In this document: piece by piece, positions 25,079 through 35,413 of the stretch
Position numbering within the stretch: the first letter of the stretch is position 1
How the letters are laid out: every line of letters begins with the position of its first letter
DNA from: Parabacteroides gordonii MS-1 = DSM 23371
GTDB taxonomy: Bacteria; Bacteroidota; Bacteroidia; Bacteroidales; Tannerellaceae
NCBI RefSeq assembly: GCF_000969825.1
Contig: NZ_KQ033919.1
Coordinates: 4,104,749-4,168,748, forward strand
Length of the DNA stretch: 64,000 nucleotides
Direction: 5' to 3'
Translations under genes and position numbers: made by a program
Notes under the pieces: generated by a model
What the model saw: only the letters and a program-made list of their open reading frames with translations
The model's database searches: none
What the model was told of the DNA's origin: nothing

Positions 25079-27160
25079 ATGAGGAACAAATGCATATATT
25101 ACAGAGGGATATTTATCGTGTTTTGTCTGTTTTTATGGGGGACTAAAGCCTACTGTTCTGGTGTAATTGTTGATGAAAATCAAAAGAAATTAGATCAGGA
25201 TAGTTTGTTGTCTGTTCTCCGGAAGGCAACCGATGTAAATGTCAAATTGCAGTCGCTGTACAAGTTGACCCGATTGACCCGGGAGACACCGGCCGAAGTC
25301 AGTTATCAGAAGCAATTGGTGCAATTGGCCGGTGATGTCGACTCAATGAAATATTATTACGAAGCCCTCTCTTCTTTAGGACGCTATTATTGCAACAGGA
25401 ATAAAAAGGATAGTCTGTTCTATTGGGGAGGGATACTTGACTCTGTAACGAAGGTCCGTAAGGATACTCCTGATGAACTATTTGACTTCCTCAATTATTA
25501 TTGTCGCTATTATCTGATCAATGGTGAATATGAATTGGCGATGAATGAGGCGGTACGCCTTCAGATCCTCTCGGATGAAACGGGAGTCTTAAGGGGAGCC
25601 ATCTCCAGTAACGAATATTTGGGAATGATTTATCTCGTTATAGGCAGGGATAAAGATGCGACTACTGCCTTTGAAAAAGGTTTGTCTTTGATAAGGGAAT
25701 CGGGTGATGATCCTACTTATGAGATACAGATCATCTCTTATCTGGTTATTTCTTATCTGCGGCTGAATGAACTGGATAAAACCAGAACTGTTCTTGAACG
25801 CTATGAGTGTCTATTACGGGATATGAAGGTGCAACCCCCTGCACAGTGGAGCAATTATCCGTTTGCCCGGATGTTCTGTATTTTGTATTCCAACTACATT
25901 AATTTATATGTAGCAGAACAAAACCGGGAAGAAGCGTATAAGGCTGTACAAAAGGCTTCCTCTTATGTAAATGAGAAAAATAAAGATGAAATCTACCTGA
26001 TTTCTATATATAACCTGGCATTAGCCCGATATTATCTGTTTGTAAAAGATTATCCCGAGGCTCTTCGCCAGATCGACAAGACCCTGACGGCAGAGTATTC
26101 GCCGGACGTTCTTAAAGTGAAGATCGATATCCTGAAAGCCGCCGGAAAGAAAGAGGAAGCACTGGCTTTGCATAGTGAATTACTTGCTTTGGTTGAACAA
26201 ACAAACGTCACCGCTTTTACCCGCCAGCTTAACCAACTGCGCACTTTGCACGATCTGAATGACAAGAAGATGCAGGAGCAAAGCATGCTTTACCAAAAGA
26301 AACAATTGGCACAAAAACAAACCCAACTGACCATCACCCTTATTTTCTTCGGTGTGCTGTTAGTCCTGTTCTCTTTCTTGCTCCGTTATGTTTACCATGT
26401 GCGTAAATTAAAGAATGACCTGCAAAAGGAGCGTGGAGTATTGATCGATACGACGGATAAATTACGTGTCGCCAAAGAGCAGGCGGAGGAGTCTAACCGT
26501 CTGAAAACTGCTTTCGTCGCCAATATCAGCCATGAGATACGGACACCGTTGAATGCCATCGTCGGCTTTTCCGGTTTGCTGGAAGATGCGGATGGTGAGG
26601 AAAGAAAGGAGTTTATCCGGATCATCAATAATAATTCGGATTTATTGCTTAATCTGGTAAATGATGTGATCGACTTATCACGTCTGGAGTCAGGCGCTTA
26701 TAATCTGACGCTCAAAGACTGCAATGTCTATGAATGTTGCCGGAATGCAGAAAAGAGTGTACAACCCAAAGTACAACCGGGCGTTAAGTTGACCCTGACC
26801 TGTTCGGATAAAGATTATGTAGTGAAAACCGATCCGCTTCGTTTACAGCAATTGCTGCTGAACCTCTTGGCGAATGCCGCCAAATTCACGGAACAGGGGG
26901 AGATCAACCTCGATTACCGGGTCGACAGGGAGAAGAAGCAAGTCGTCTTTTCTGTTACGGATACCGGCTGTGGCATTCCTCTGGAAAAACAGGAGAGTAT
27001 CTTCAACCGTTTTGTGAAAGTGGACGAGTTCAAACAGGGTGCCGGCCTGGGGCTGCCTATCTGCCGTACCATTGCCGATCTCATCGGAGGTACGCTGACT
27101 GTCGATCCGACTTATACGGGAGGGGCACGGTTTATATTCGTACATCCGTTTGGAGAGTGA
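25079..27160 (+). CDS. Orphan sensor histidine kinase with TPR-like periplasmic domain
   Basis: The 693-residue protein begins with a signal peptide or N-terminal anchor ([15 protein letters not shown]). Residues about 35-390 are helical and TPR-like ([20 protein letters not shown] is a clear repeat). A transmembrane helix at about 417-438 ([19 protein letters not shown]) and a coiled linker follow. The HisKA box is [19 protein letters not shown] with phospho-His H485. The ATPase domain shows [22 protein letters not shown] and [10 protein letters not shown]. No receiver or DNA-binding domain and no adjacent regulator are present, so its partner is encoded elsewhere. The signal is unknown. Confidence 0.92.
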   Translation: MRNKCIYYRGIFIVFCLFLWGTKAYCSGVIVDENQKKLDQDSLLSVLRKATDVNVKLQSLYKLTRLTRETPAEVSYQKQLVQLAGDVDSMKYYYEALSSLGRYYCNRNKKDSLFYWGGILDSVTKVRKDTPDELFDFLNYYCRYYLINGEYELAMNEAVRLQILSDETGVLRGAISSNEYLGMIYLVIGRDKDATTAFEKGLSLIRESGDDPTYEIQIISYLVISYLRLNELDKTRTVLERYECLLRDMKVQPPAQWSNYPFARMFCILYSNYINLYVAEQNREEAYKAVQKASSYVNEKNKDEIYLISIYNLALARYYLFVKDYPEALRQIDKTLTAEYSPDVLKVKIDILKAAGKKEEALALHSELLALVEQTNVTAFTRQLNQLRTLHDLNDKKMQEQSMLYQKKQLAQKQTQLTITLIFFGVLLVLFSFLLRYVYHVRKLKNDLQKERGVLIDTTDKLRVAKEQAEESNRLKTAFVANISHEIRTPLNAIVGFSGLLEDADGEERKEFIRIINNNSDLLLNLVNDVIDLSRLESGAYNLTLKDCNVYECCRNAEKSVQPKVQPGVKLTLTCSDKDYVVKTDPLRLQQLLLNLLANAAKFTEQGEINLDYRVDREKKQVVFSVTDTGCGIPLEKQESIFNRFVKVDEFKQGAGLGLPICRTIADLIGGTLTVDPTYTGGARFIFVHPFGE

Positions 27161-27171
27161 CCGGGATTATC

Positions 27172-27179
27172 TATCTTTG
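27172..27179 (+). promoter_or_regulatory. -7 box TATCTTTG very close to the DUF3810 start
   Basis: The consensus box ends only 5 bases before the ATG at 27185, so transcription would start at or just after that codon. Either the mRNA is leaderless or a downstream ATG (27191) is used. Confidence 0.55.
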
Positions 27180-27184
27180 TTTAC

Positions 27185-28231
27185 ATGATAATGGTAACAG
27201 AACTGATTAAAAAGATACGTTTACGCTGGGTTATCCTGGCTGTTTTACTGGTATTCATCCGGATAGTAATGTCTTTTCCTGCCATAGGAGAGTGGTATGC
27301 CCGTACGGTTTATCCGGTGATATCGGCTGTCTTGTCCCGCTTTTCTTCTCTTTTCCCCTTTTCGGTTGGCGATTGCTTTATTTATGGAAGTATTGTCGGC
27401 TTGATCGTCTATCTGATTTATGCGATCGTGAAGCGCCGTCCGTGGCTGAGGACGCTCGGGCGGATGGCTGAATACCTGCTTTGGGTATATGCCTGGTTCT
27501 ATCTTGCCTGGGGGATGAACTATTTCAGAGCCGACTTTTATACCCGTGCGCAAGTCCCTTATGCAGACTATTCGGAAGAGGCTTTCCGATCGTTTCTTAC
27601 GGCATATACAGACTCATTGAACAGCACTTATATTTCCTTTGAGAAGATTGATCCTAAACTGGTAGCCGAAGAAACCAGACTGGGGTATGAGGAGATAGCC
27701 GGACGTTTCGGGATGAACAAGCCGTCCGGCCACCTGCGTGCCAAACCGATGTTGATCTCTCCGATGATGAGCAGTGTCGGCGTGTTGGGTTATATGGGGC
27801 CCTTCCTGAATGAGTTTAACCTGAACCGCGACTTATTGGCTGTCCAGTATCCTTTTACCTATGCCCATGAAATGGCTCATGTGTTGGGAATATCCAATGA
27901 GGCGGAAGCTAACCTGTACGGTTTTCTGGTCTGCTCGCATTCAACGGTACCGGAAATACGTTTCTCCGGTTATTTCGGCCTGCTGTCTTATGTCTTAGGC
28001 AATGCCTATCAACTATTGCCGGAAGAAGAATTTAAGCAATGGACAGAAACGATCTCCCCGGAAGTAAAGGAAATGTATAATCAAAAAGTCGCTTATTGGC
28101 AGGCCTTATACAGCCCGCTGGTCGGTGAGATCCAGGATACAGCCTACAACTGGTTCCTGAAAGGCAATAATATTCCTTCCGGCCGGAAGATTTATTCGGA
28201 AGTGGTGGCGCTGTTACTGGCTATTCGGTAA
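27185..28231 (+). CDS. DUF3810 membrane protein with zinc-protease motif
   Basis: The 348-residue protein has three hydrophobic segments in the first 115 residues (WVILAVLLVFIRIVMSF, YGSIVGLIVYLIYAIV and AEYLLWVYAWFYLAWGM). A soluble part follows with YAHEMAHVLG, that is H228-E229-xx-H232, the HExxH metalloprotease signature, and a nearby Glu in NEAEANL that could be the third ligand. This matches DUF3810 as I remember it; protease activity is inferred from the motif. The -7 box lies so close that the start could be the second ATG at 27191. The sigma-factor gene converges 4 bases downstream. Confidence 0.8.
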   Translation: MIMVTELIKKIRLRWVILAVLLVFIRIVMSFPAIGEWYARTVYPVISAVLSRFSSLFPFSVGDCFIYGSIVGLIVYLIYAIVKRRPWLRTLGRMAEYLLWVYAWFYLAWGMNYFRADFYTRAQVPYADYSEEAFRSFLTAYTDSLNSTYISFEKIDPKLVAEETRLGYEEIAGRFGMNKPSGHLRAKPMLISPMMSSVGVLGYMGPFLNEFNLNRDLLAVQYPFTYAHEMAHVLGISNEAEANLYGFLVCSHSTVPEIRFSGYFGLLSYVLGNAYQLLPEEEFKQWTETISPEVKEMYNQKVAYWQALYSPLVGEIQDTAYNWFLKGNNIPSGRKIYSEVVALLLAIR

Positions 28232-28235
28232 GCTT

Positions 28236-28826
28236 TTATGAAAGCAGGTTCTTGGGAAATAAGAATAAGATCAATGGTAAATAATCTTTCAAGCTGACCC
28301 GTAACAGTTTTAAGGATTGCTGGATCCGGTAATTTACGGTTTGGGTGGAAACCTGCAGGATCTCGGCAATCTCTTTGTAGCTTTTATTCTCGAAGCGGTG
28401 CATCACAAAAGCTTCCCGGTAACTGGGCGGTAAGGCATGTATTGCCTGGCTGATGTGTTTTTTCAATTCCTCTGTTTGCTGGAAATCGGTATCCTGCAGC
28501 ATTTCCAGCATATATTCATAGAAACGTGTCTCTGCCCGCAGTTGCGATTGCTGGCGGGTGAGTTGGTTAATACATCGGTGATAGACCGTCTTGTACAAGT
28601 ATTGGCTGAAAGAGGTATTGAACATCTGTGTCTCCTTGTTTTCCCACAACCACAACATGACATCTTGCACGATCTCTTCCGCGTCCTCTAGACTTACAAA
28701 CCTGTTCGCATACGTGCATAACATCGGATAGTATCTCCTGAACAAGGTACCATAAGCTTTCTTATCTCCATGCTGCATGGCTGATAACAGGTGTGAGTCA
28801 TCTATCGCTTGTGAGGTGTTTTTCAT
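28236..28826 (-). CDS. ECF RNA polymerase sigma factor
   Basis: The 196-residue protein contains sigma region 2 (YGTLFRRYYPMLCTYANRFV, then AEEIVQDVMLWLWENK) and sigma region 4 (YREAFVMHRFENKSYKEIAE, ILQVSTQTVNYRIQQSLKLL). It belongs to the large Bacteroidetes ECF group that works with FecR anti-sigma and SusC-type receptors in trans-envelope signalling. The FecR gene is adjacent but divergent, 128 bases away, whereas these pairs usually lie in the same direction. It should therefore have its own promoter (28846-28853). Likely targets are the FecR-SusC-SusD genes, by analogy with known loci. Confidence 0.93.
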   Translation of the reverse strand: MKNTSQAIDDSHLLSAMQHGDKKAYGTLFRRYYPMLCTYANRFVSLEDAEEIVQDVMLWLWENKETQMFNTSFSQYLYKTVYHRCINQLTRQQSQLRAETRFYEYMLEMLQDTDFQQTEELKKHISQAIHALPPSYREAFVMHRFENKSYKEIAEILQVSTQTVNYRIQQSLKLLRVSLKDYLPLILFLFPKNLLS

Positions 28827-28845
28827 ACCATTTTCTCCTTGACGG

Positions 28846-28853
28846 CAAAGATA
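28846..28853 (-). promoter_or_regulatory. -7 box TATCTTTG for the ECF sigma gene
   Basis: CAAAGATA on the plus strand reads TATCTTTG on the minus strand, 20 bases from the sigma-factor ATG. It suggests housekeeping transcription of the sigma gene. Confidence 0.65.
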
Positions 28854-28954
28854 GTTTTTTTACCGAAGAAAAAAAATATAAAAAAAAGTGCTATTCCGTT
28901 TAGTAATCTGTCCGACTTCCCTTGTCTAATATATAAACAGGCATAAAAACGAAG

Positions 28955-29974
28955 ATGGAAATATTCAATAGAGATAAGATAGAAGAGATCCTTCCCCGGT
29001 ATTGTTCCGGTGAGACAACGATAGAGGAATGCCGGATGGTGGAGGAATGGATCGGGCAGTCGGATGAAAATTACCGGATTGTCAAGCAAATGTATACCAT
29101 CGACCAGGTCATGGGGACGGTGCAGATGGAGTCGAGGGTGGATATGGAGAAAGCATTAGCTTCCGTAAGCCGTAAAATGAGTAAGGTTCCTTCGCATATA
29201 ACCTGGTTTACCTGGGTACAGCGGGCGGCTGCTATTCTTTTTATCCCTCTTCTTATCGCTTTCGCTATTCAGAACTTTACTCCCTCTCCAACTGAGGTCG
29301 CACAGATGATAGAAGTGAAAACAAATCCGGGAATGACAACAACCGTCGATCTTCCGGATGGCACCAAAGTCTATCTGAATTCGGAATCCTCTTTGACCTA
29401 TCCTTCCTTTTTCAGTAAAGACAAAAGGGATGTGAAGTTGACAGGGGAAGCCTTCTTCGAAGTACAGAAAGACCCCGAACATCGTTTTATCGTTTCAGGC
29501 CCCCATCATACACAGATTGAAGTATTGGGAACATCATTCAATGTAGAGGCGTTCGAGCGGGACTCGTTTGTCTCCACAACCCTGGTAGAAGGAAAAGTAC
29601 GCTTTGCCTACCAGAAGAACCGACAGCCTGCCACGGTGGATATGAAACCCGGACAGAAGCTGATGTATGACACAACTTCTTCGCAGGTAAAACTGATCCA
29701 AACGAGCGGCGAGACTGAAACGGCCTGGAAAGACGGAAAAATCATCTTCCAGGCAACCCCGCTACCGGAAGCATTGCGGATGTTGGAGAAGCGGTTTAAC
29801 GTCACTTTCGTCTTATCTAATAACCGCCTCCGGGGGGAAGCATTCAACGGATCTTTTACCAACCAGCGCTTGGAACGTATATTGGAAATCTTCAAAATAT
29901 CATCGAATATAAAATGGCGTTACCTGGATACCGGGGATACGACAAACGAGAGAACGAGAATTGAAATCTATTAA
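28955..29974 (+). CDS. FecR-type anti-sigma factor
   Basis: The 339-residue protein has a cytoplasmic N-terminal part with a DNA- or sigma-facing helical region, one transmembrane helix at about 92-108 (AAAILFIPLLIAFAIQNF), then the FecR domain (NPGMTTTVDLPDGTKVYLNS, GEAFFEVQKDP, HTQIEVLGTSFNVEA). The C-terminal DUF4974-type module (about 260-335) ends the protein. It should hold the divergently encoded ECF sigma factor until the SusC-type receptor signals through its N-terminal STN domain. A 155-base space with two hairpins separates it from susC. Confidence 0.93.
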   Translation: MEIFNRDKIEEILPRYCSGETTIEECRMVEEWIGQSDENYRIVKQMYTIDQVMGTVQMESRVDMEKALASVSRKMSKVPSHITWFTWVQRAAAILFIPLLIAFAIQNFTPSPTEVAQMIEVKTNPGMTTTVDLPDGTKVYLNSESSLTYPSFFSKDKRDVKLTGEAFFEVQKDPEHRFIVSGPHHTQIEVLGTSFNVEAFERDSFVSTTLVEGKVRFAYQKNRQPATVDMKPGQKLMYDTTSSQVKLIQTSGETETAWKDGKIIFQATPLPEALRMLEKRFNVTFVLSNNRLRGEAFNGSFTNQRLERILEIFKISSNIKWRYLDTGDTTNERTRIEIY

Positions 29975-30019
29975 TCTAATTTGGAAAAATCATGGAAAGC
30001 AGAGCACCTTAAAGAAAAA

Positions 30020-30091
30020 CATCCGGAGAAATATTGGAGTATTTCACCGGATGGAAAGACTTAATTTAAAACGCTTGTTTGGAGACAAGCA
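30020..30091 (+). other. Two hairpins in the leader of susC
   Basis: CATCCGG (30020-30026) pairs with CCGGATG (30047-30053), with inner AAATA/TATTT pairing. About 20 bases later GCTTGT and ACAAGC form a second hairpin. Both loops contain TTGGAG. No T run follows, so they are more likely mRNA-stabilising or processing structures than terminators. Confidence 0.5.
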
Positions 30092-30129
30092 GTAGTAAAT
30101 CACTTTATTAATTAGATCAGTACAAAGTT

Positions 30130-33100
30130 ATGCAAAAACATTTTAATACCCAACAGTATTGGGTAGCAGAGTTTCTGCGGTTTATCTTAAATAAAATACC
30201 GAGAGTTATGAAGTTATCAGTCTTCTTACTATTATGTTCCATCGGTTTGGCACAAGCATCAGGCAGCTATGCCCAGAAAGCCACTGTGAATCTGGAGATG
30301 CGGAACCAAACGGTAAAGGAAGTGTTGGATGAAATAGAGGAACAATCCGACTTCTCTTTCTTCTTTAATATCAAACATGTCGATCTGGATCGTAAAGTAT
30401 CTGTCGTGGCCAAGAAAAGCGATATATTTAAAGTATTGGAAACCGTGTTTGCCGGTACAGATGTATCTTATTCGGTTATAGACAGAAAGATTATCTTATC
30501 GACAGAGAAACAAGGTGTTCAACAGAGTAGTAAAGAAAAAAGAGTAGCAGGCGTTGTTTACGATCAAAACGGGTTGCCGGTTATCGGTGCAAACGTTATA
30601 GAGAAAGGTACGACCAACGGAGTAATAACGGACATTGATGGTAAGTTCAGTTTGACAGTATCCGATAACGCTGTAATACAAGTATCTTATATTGGTTATA
30701 TCGGGCAGGACGTTGCTGTAGGCAACCGTTCGGATTTGACTATTGCATTGAAGGAAGATTCACAGGCGTTGGATGAAGTTGTGGTTGTTGGATATGGTAC
30801 ACAGAAAAAAGTAAATCTGACAGGAGCCGTTGAAGCGATAGAAGGAGATAAACTTCAGAACAGGGCGGTAACTAATGTTAGCCAAGCATTGCAGGGACAA
30901 GTGTCGGGCGTAAATTTTACAGCCGGAGACTATGGCTTCGAGCCTGGTGCCGATCTTGATTTTCAGATCAGAGGACAGGGAAGTGCATACGTATTGATCG
31001 ATGGAGTAGAAGGAGATATGAACCGGCTGAATCCGAATGATATTGAATCTGTATCTGTTTTGAAAGATGCTGCCGCTGCAGCTATTTACGGAGCACGTGC
31101 TCCTTATGGGGTAGTCCTGATCACAACGAAATCTGGAGGAAAAGAAACCAAACCCCAGGTAAGCGTATCGGCGAATGTTTCTATAGCCAAGCCGCACCGT
31201 ATGCCTACTATGGTCGATTCGTATACCTTTGCCCGTGCGATGAATGAGGCGGGTACAAATGGTGGCGGATTGGTCTTTACAAATGAAACGATCGACCGCA
31301 TCATTGCTTACCAGAATGATCCTAGTTTACCGGAAACAGTTCCGAGTGCAACGAATCCAAGCGTATGGGAAAATGTAAAAGGCTCGAATGCCAACTATGA
31401 CTGGTTCGATGAATATTATGGTTCGGGGTTGAGGAATCAGGAAAATGTAAGTATCAGAGGGGGAGGCAAAACGACTGCTTATTTTGTTTCAGTAGGCCAT
31501 GTTTATGATGATGGTATCCTGAATTACGGAACAGATACGTACAGACGCTTTAATATAAATTCAAAATTAGATGTTGATTTGACATCGTGGTGGAAGTTCA
31601 CTACTAATACCCGTTTTGAAGTGGCTAACCGTGAAAAACCGAACTACGACAACCAGGGAGATTATGAACTGCTATTCCATCAGGTTGCCCGTACTTACCC
31701 AACACAAGCCAAATGGACTCCGAATGGCGTACATCCGGGACAATCTAAAATACCCTGGACACAAGATGCAGGAACAGATAAAACGATAGATAATGTCTTG
31801 ACGCAACGTTTTGCAATGGTTTTTACTCCGCTTAAAGGGTGGACGATCAATGCGGATTATTCTATTCGCCTGAATGCCCAGAAGTTTACATCGGAAAACT
31901 TTACGGCTTATGAAGATATGGTAGACGGAACGATGATACCTCTTGCAACGACAGTGCCGTCTTATGTAGCCAAGCGTCAGAGAAATAATTTGTATCAAAG
32001 TACGAATATGTATACATCCTATGATTTCTCTTTGGCTGAGAAGCATAACTTTACGGTGATGGGTGGTGTGCAGTATGAAACACAACGGAATGAAGCTCTT
32101 TGGGGACGAAAGAATGACTTGATTGCTCCGGGAGTGCCTTCGATTTCTACTTCGACTGGCGATATACAGTTGGAGGATGAAATGGAACATTGGGCTACAG
32201 CTGGTGCATTCTTCCGAGTCGGATATAATTATAAAGAAAAGTATTTGTTTGAAGCGAACGGACGATATGACGGGACTTCCAAGTTTGCTGAAGGCAACAG
32301 GTGGGGCTTTTTCCCTTCCTTCTCAGCAGGTTGGAATGTTGCCCGTGAAGACTTTTGGGAAAAATGGTCAGACAAGGTAAATACACTTAAGATCCGTACC
32401 TCCTGGGGACAATTAGGTAATCAGAATGTAGATGCCTATCAGGATTTACCTTTATTAGGTATCAAAACCCAACTGCAATGGATGATTGACGGACAGCGTC
32501 CGGTTTATACCGAAGTACCTCCCCTCATCAACCGGTCTCTGACCTGGGAAACTTCACAGACATTCGATATCGGTTTCGACCTGGGAGCATTGAACAATCG
32601 TTTGATAATTAATGCAGACTGGTATCAACGACTGACAAAAAACCGCTTGGGGCCGGCTAGGGCATTACCGGGTGTTATCGGAGCTGATCTACCTAACGAA
32701 AATAACTCGACTATGAAAACCAATGGCTGGGAAATTAATATCTCTTGGAGGGACCGTTTGGAATGCGGACTGGGGTATTCTGTCAGTGCAATGTTGTTCG
32801 ATTATCAAAGTGAAATCACGAAATATAACAACCCGACAAAGATATTGACTACTAATTACGAAGGAATGAAAGTTGGTGAAATCTGGGGATTTGAAACCGC
32901 CGGACTGATCCAAACGGATGAAGAAGCCCAACAAATCATGGATAGTAAATCACAGCATTTCTTCTATCCGACCTGGAGAACCGGTGATGTAAAATATGTA
33001 GACAGAAACAATGACGGTGTGATCGACAAAGGCAAAAATACACTCGATGATCACGGTGACCTGAAAGTAATAGGAAATATGACTCCCCGATATCAGTTCG

Positions 33101-33624
33101 GTCTGACTTTGGGTGCCGATTATAAAAATTTTGATTTGTCGATATTTTTCCAGGGAGTTGCCAAGCGCGATCTGTGGCTTACCGGCAATATGTTCTGGGG
33201 GTTCGACTCCTGGGCACAATGTTCTATCTTCCCCGAACATCTGGATTATTATCGGGAGGTGGAATCAGAAAAATATGTAGGTTTGGGTGTAAATACGAAT
33301 GCTTATTTTCCCCGTCCTTATTTGTCTAATGAAAAAGATAAAAACTACCAGGCTCAATCCCGTTATCTTCAGAATGGAGCCTATCTTCGTTTGAAGAACT
33401 TGCAGTTCGGTTATTCCCTGCCTAAAAATATAACGGAGAAGATCAAAATGGAGAAAGTACGTTTCTTCTTTACCGGAGAGAATTTGTTCACCATAACCGG
33501 AAGATTCCCGAAAGGAATGGATCCGGAGACAGCTAAAAAACTGACTGACAGTAAAGCCAGAGGAGATTCCAAGTCTCATTTTGCCCAATCTGTGTTTGCA
33601 TTTGGTATAGATTTACAATTTTAA
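30130..33624 (+). CDS. SusC-family TonB-dependent receptor with STN domain
   Basis: The protein has 1164 residues, a length typical of SusC with the signalling extension. A signal region (MKLSVFLLLCSIGLAQAS) precedes an STN domain (about 50-115, NLEMRNQTVKEVLDEIEEQS) that contacts FecR. A carboxypeptidase-regulatory-like domain (about 138-215), the SusC plug marker LDEVVVVGYGTQKK and a large barrel ending in FAFGIDLQF follow. It imports oligosaccharides across the outer membrane with SusD, encoded 11 bases downstream. The start could be the ATG 26 codons later. Together with the sulfatases the substrate is probably sulfated. Confidence 0.95.
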   Translation: MQKHFNTQQYWVAEFLRFILNKIPRVMKLSVFLLLCSIGLAQASGSYAQKATVNLEMRNQTVKEVLDEIEEQSDFSFFFNIKHVDLDRKVSVVAKKSDIFKVLETVFAGTDVSYSVIDRKIILSTEKQGVQQSSKEKRVAGVVYDQNGLPVIGANVIEKGTTNGVITDIDGKFSLTVSDNAVIQVSYIGYIGQDVAVGNRSDLTIALKEDSQALDEVVVVGYGTQKKVNLTGAVEAIEGDKLQNRAVTNVSQALQGQVSGVNFTAGDYGFEPGADLDFQIRGQGSAYVLIDGVEGDMNRLNPNDIESVSVLKDAAAAAIYGARAPYGVVLITTKSGGKETKPQVSVSANVSIAKPHRMPTMVDSYTFARAMNEAGTNGGGLVFTNETIDRIIAYQNDPSLPETVPSATNPSVWENVKGSNANYDWFDEYYGSGLRNQENVSIRGGGKTTAYFVSVGHVYDDGILNYGTDTYRRFNINSKLDVDLTSWWKFTTNTRFEVANREKPNYDNQGDYELLFHQVARTYPTQAKWTPNGVHPGQSKIPWTQDAGTDKTIDNVLTQRFAMVFTPLKGWTINADYSIRLNAQKFTSENFTAYEDMVDGTMIPLATTVPSYVAKRQRNNLYQSTNMYTSYDFSLAEKHNFTVMGGVQYETQRNEALWGRKNDLIAPGVPSISTSTGDIQLEDEMEHWATAGAFFRVGYNYKEKYLFEANGRYDGTSKFAEGNRWGFFPSFSAGWNVAREDFWEKWSDKVNTLKIRTSWGQLGNQNVDAYQDLPLLGIKTQLQWMIDGQRPVYTEVPPLINRSLTWETSQTFDIGFDLGALNNRLIINADWYQRLTKNRLGPARALPGVIGADLPNENNSTMKTNGWEINISWRDRLECGLGYSVSAMLFDYQSEITKYNNPTKILTTNYEGMKVGEIWGFETAGLIQTDEEAQQIMDSKSQHFFYPTWRTGDVKYVDRNNDGVIDKGKNTLDDHGDLKVIGNMTPRYQFGLTLGADYKNFDLSIFFQGVAKRDLWLTGNMFWGFDSWAQCSIFPEHLDYYREVESEKYVGLGVNTNAYFPRPYLSNEKDKNYQAQSRYLQNGAYLRLKNLQFGYSLPKNITEKIKMEKVRFFFTGENLFTITGRFPKGMDPETAKKLTDSKARGDSKSHFAQSVFAFGIDLQF

Positions 33625-33635
33625 AAAGGATAGAA

Positions 33636-35402
33636 ATGAAAAAGATTATATTAGCAAGTATTGCCAGCCTCCCCCTGTTGTTTTCTTCCTGCGATGGCTT
33701 GTTGGATAAAGCTCCGCTGGACAAGATCGGAAATGATTCTTATTGGAGCACATCAAAAGATCTGGCAAATTATACATTACAGTTCTATACGGTATTTCCT
33801 TCCTTCACAGGAGGCGGTGCCGAAGGTGGTTATCTCGGCACTTTCGGCTGGGATGCCAACAAAGGTTCCGATAATATGATTACCACCAATCCGAACGATG
33901 TTTTGAATAATTCAAGATCGGTAGTGACCTCAAAAGGTAACGGACATTGGGAATGGGATAAAATACGATCGGTAAACTTTTTCTTCGATAATTATTCCAA
34001 CTGTAAGGATGATATCAACGAATACGGTCATTTTTTGGGTGAAGCTTATTTCTTCAAAGCCTATTTGTATTTTGAGAAAGTAAAAGCCTATGGAGACGTT
34101 CCTTGGTTTTCGAAAACCCTGGAAATGGATTCTCCTGAATTATATGCGCCGCGTGTCTCTCGGACAATAGTTGTTGATTCTATATTATATTGTCTGGATA
34201 AGTCGATTGAATACTTGTCTCCATTGTCCGAAGCTCCCGGAGGAAGCAACCGTTTGAGTAAAGAAGCGGCCTTGTTGTTTAAATCGAGGGTTGCCCTATT
34301 TGAAGGAACATGGCAAAAATATCATAAAGGTACGGTCTTTGCTACAGCCAATGCAGATCCCGATAAGTATTTCAGAGCGGCAGTAGAAGCAGCTGAAGAA
34401 CTGATGTCTCCTGGTAAATATTCTGTCGGTATTTATTCTACCGGTAAGCCAGATGAAGATTATGCTTATTTGATGGGCCGTGAAGATTATAAACCGATCA
34501 AGGAGGTGTTGCTATGGAAAGATTATGATAAAGGACTCAACATGGCCCACAACTGTTTGTCATATCTGACTGTTGGGACCAACAACGCACATGTGACTTT
34601 GGATCTTGTATCTTCATATCTGGCTAAAAACGGTGGAGTTTATGATTACAAGCAGGCTGCCGGCCAGACTAAAGGTAGCGATTACCTCTCATTGATTGCC
34701 ACGGAATGCGATAGTCGTCTCCAACAAACGATCTGGATTCCGGGAGATGTTATGTGGGATAATAACCAATATGGTAAGAACATATTTCAGAAACCTTACC
34801 TAGATAACTCCGGTGAATTTATGAATACTACCGGATTCCAGTTACGGAAAGGGGTCGATCCCCTGTCGGATGGTTCAGGTGCCGGTTTCGGAGGCGCATC
34901 GCAAACCGGTGCTATCATCTTCAGGTATGCGGAAGTTTTGTTGAATTATGCAGAAGCAAAATATGAACTGGACGGTAATGTCGATTATTCAAAATCGATT
35001 AACCTCCTCCGACAACGTGCTGGCATGCCCGATTTCAGTACTCCGCAAAACCTGTCGGCTGTGGAAAAGATTGATTATGGTTATCCGGTTTCTGATGAAT
35101 TGTACGAAATCCGCAGAGAAAGACGTGTAGAATTGGCTTGTGAAGGTTTCCGTTCTGACGATTATCGCCGTTGGGCCGCCCATAAATTATTTAAGGGTAA
35201 ACGACCTAAGGGATACCCTTTCAAAGCAGACGAATGGTCGGAACCGATCGTTACACCGATAGATAGCGAAGGCTTTATGGATCCTTTTCAAAAATCGATA
35301 CCGAACGGATATCAGTTCGATGAAAAAAGGGACTATCTGAATTGTATCCCGACAAATGAAATTACACTGAATCCGGAACTGCAACAGAATCCGGGCTGGT
35401 AA
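33636..35402 (+). CDS. SusD-family glycan-binding lipoprotein
   Basis: The 588-residue lipoprotein has lipobox LLFSSC with Cys at residue 19, then DGLLDKAPLDKIG, a usual SusD start. TPR-like helices (about 100-320) and the C-terminal RagB/SusD region follow (IFRYAEVLLNYAEAKYELDG, RRERRVELACEGFRSDDYRR, and DYLNCIPTNEITLNPELQQN at the end). It caps the SusC barrel at the cell surface and hands glycan to it. Being long for the family, it may carry extended ligand loops. A strong terminator follows 12 bases after the stop codon. Confidence 0.95.
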   Translation: MKKIILASIASLPLLFSSCDGLLDKAPLDKIGNDSYWSTSKDLANYTLQFYTVFPSFTGGGAEGGYLGTFGWDANKGSDNMITTNPNDVLNNSRSVVTSKGNGHWEWDKIRSVNFFFDNYSNCKDDINEYGHFLGEAYFFKAYLYFEKVKAYGDVPWFSKTLEMDSPELYAPRVSRTIVVDSILYCLDKSIEYLSPLSEAPGGSNRLSKEAALLFKSRVALFEGTWQKYHKGTVFATANADPDKYFRAAVEAAEELMSPGKYSVGIYSTGKPDEDYAYLMGREDYKPIKEVLLWKDYDKGLNMAHNCLSYLTVGTNNAHVTLDLVSSYLAKNGGVYDYKQAAGQTKGSDYLSLIATECDSRLQQTIWIPGDVMWDNNQYGKNIFQKPYLDNSGEFMNTTGFQLRKGVDPLSDGSGAGFGGASQTGAIIFRYAEVLLNYAEAKYELDGNVDYSKSINLLRQRAGMPDFSTPQNLSAVEKIDYGYPVSDELYEIRRERRVELACEGFRSDDYRRWAAHKLFKGKRPKGYPFKADEWSEPIVTPIDSEGFMDPFQKSIPNGYQFDEKRDYLNCIPTNEITLNPELQQNPGW

Positions 35403-35413
35403 ATAATAGAATG

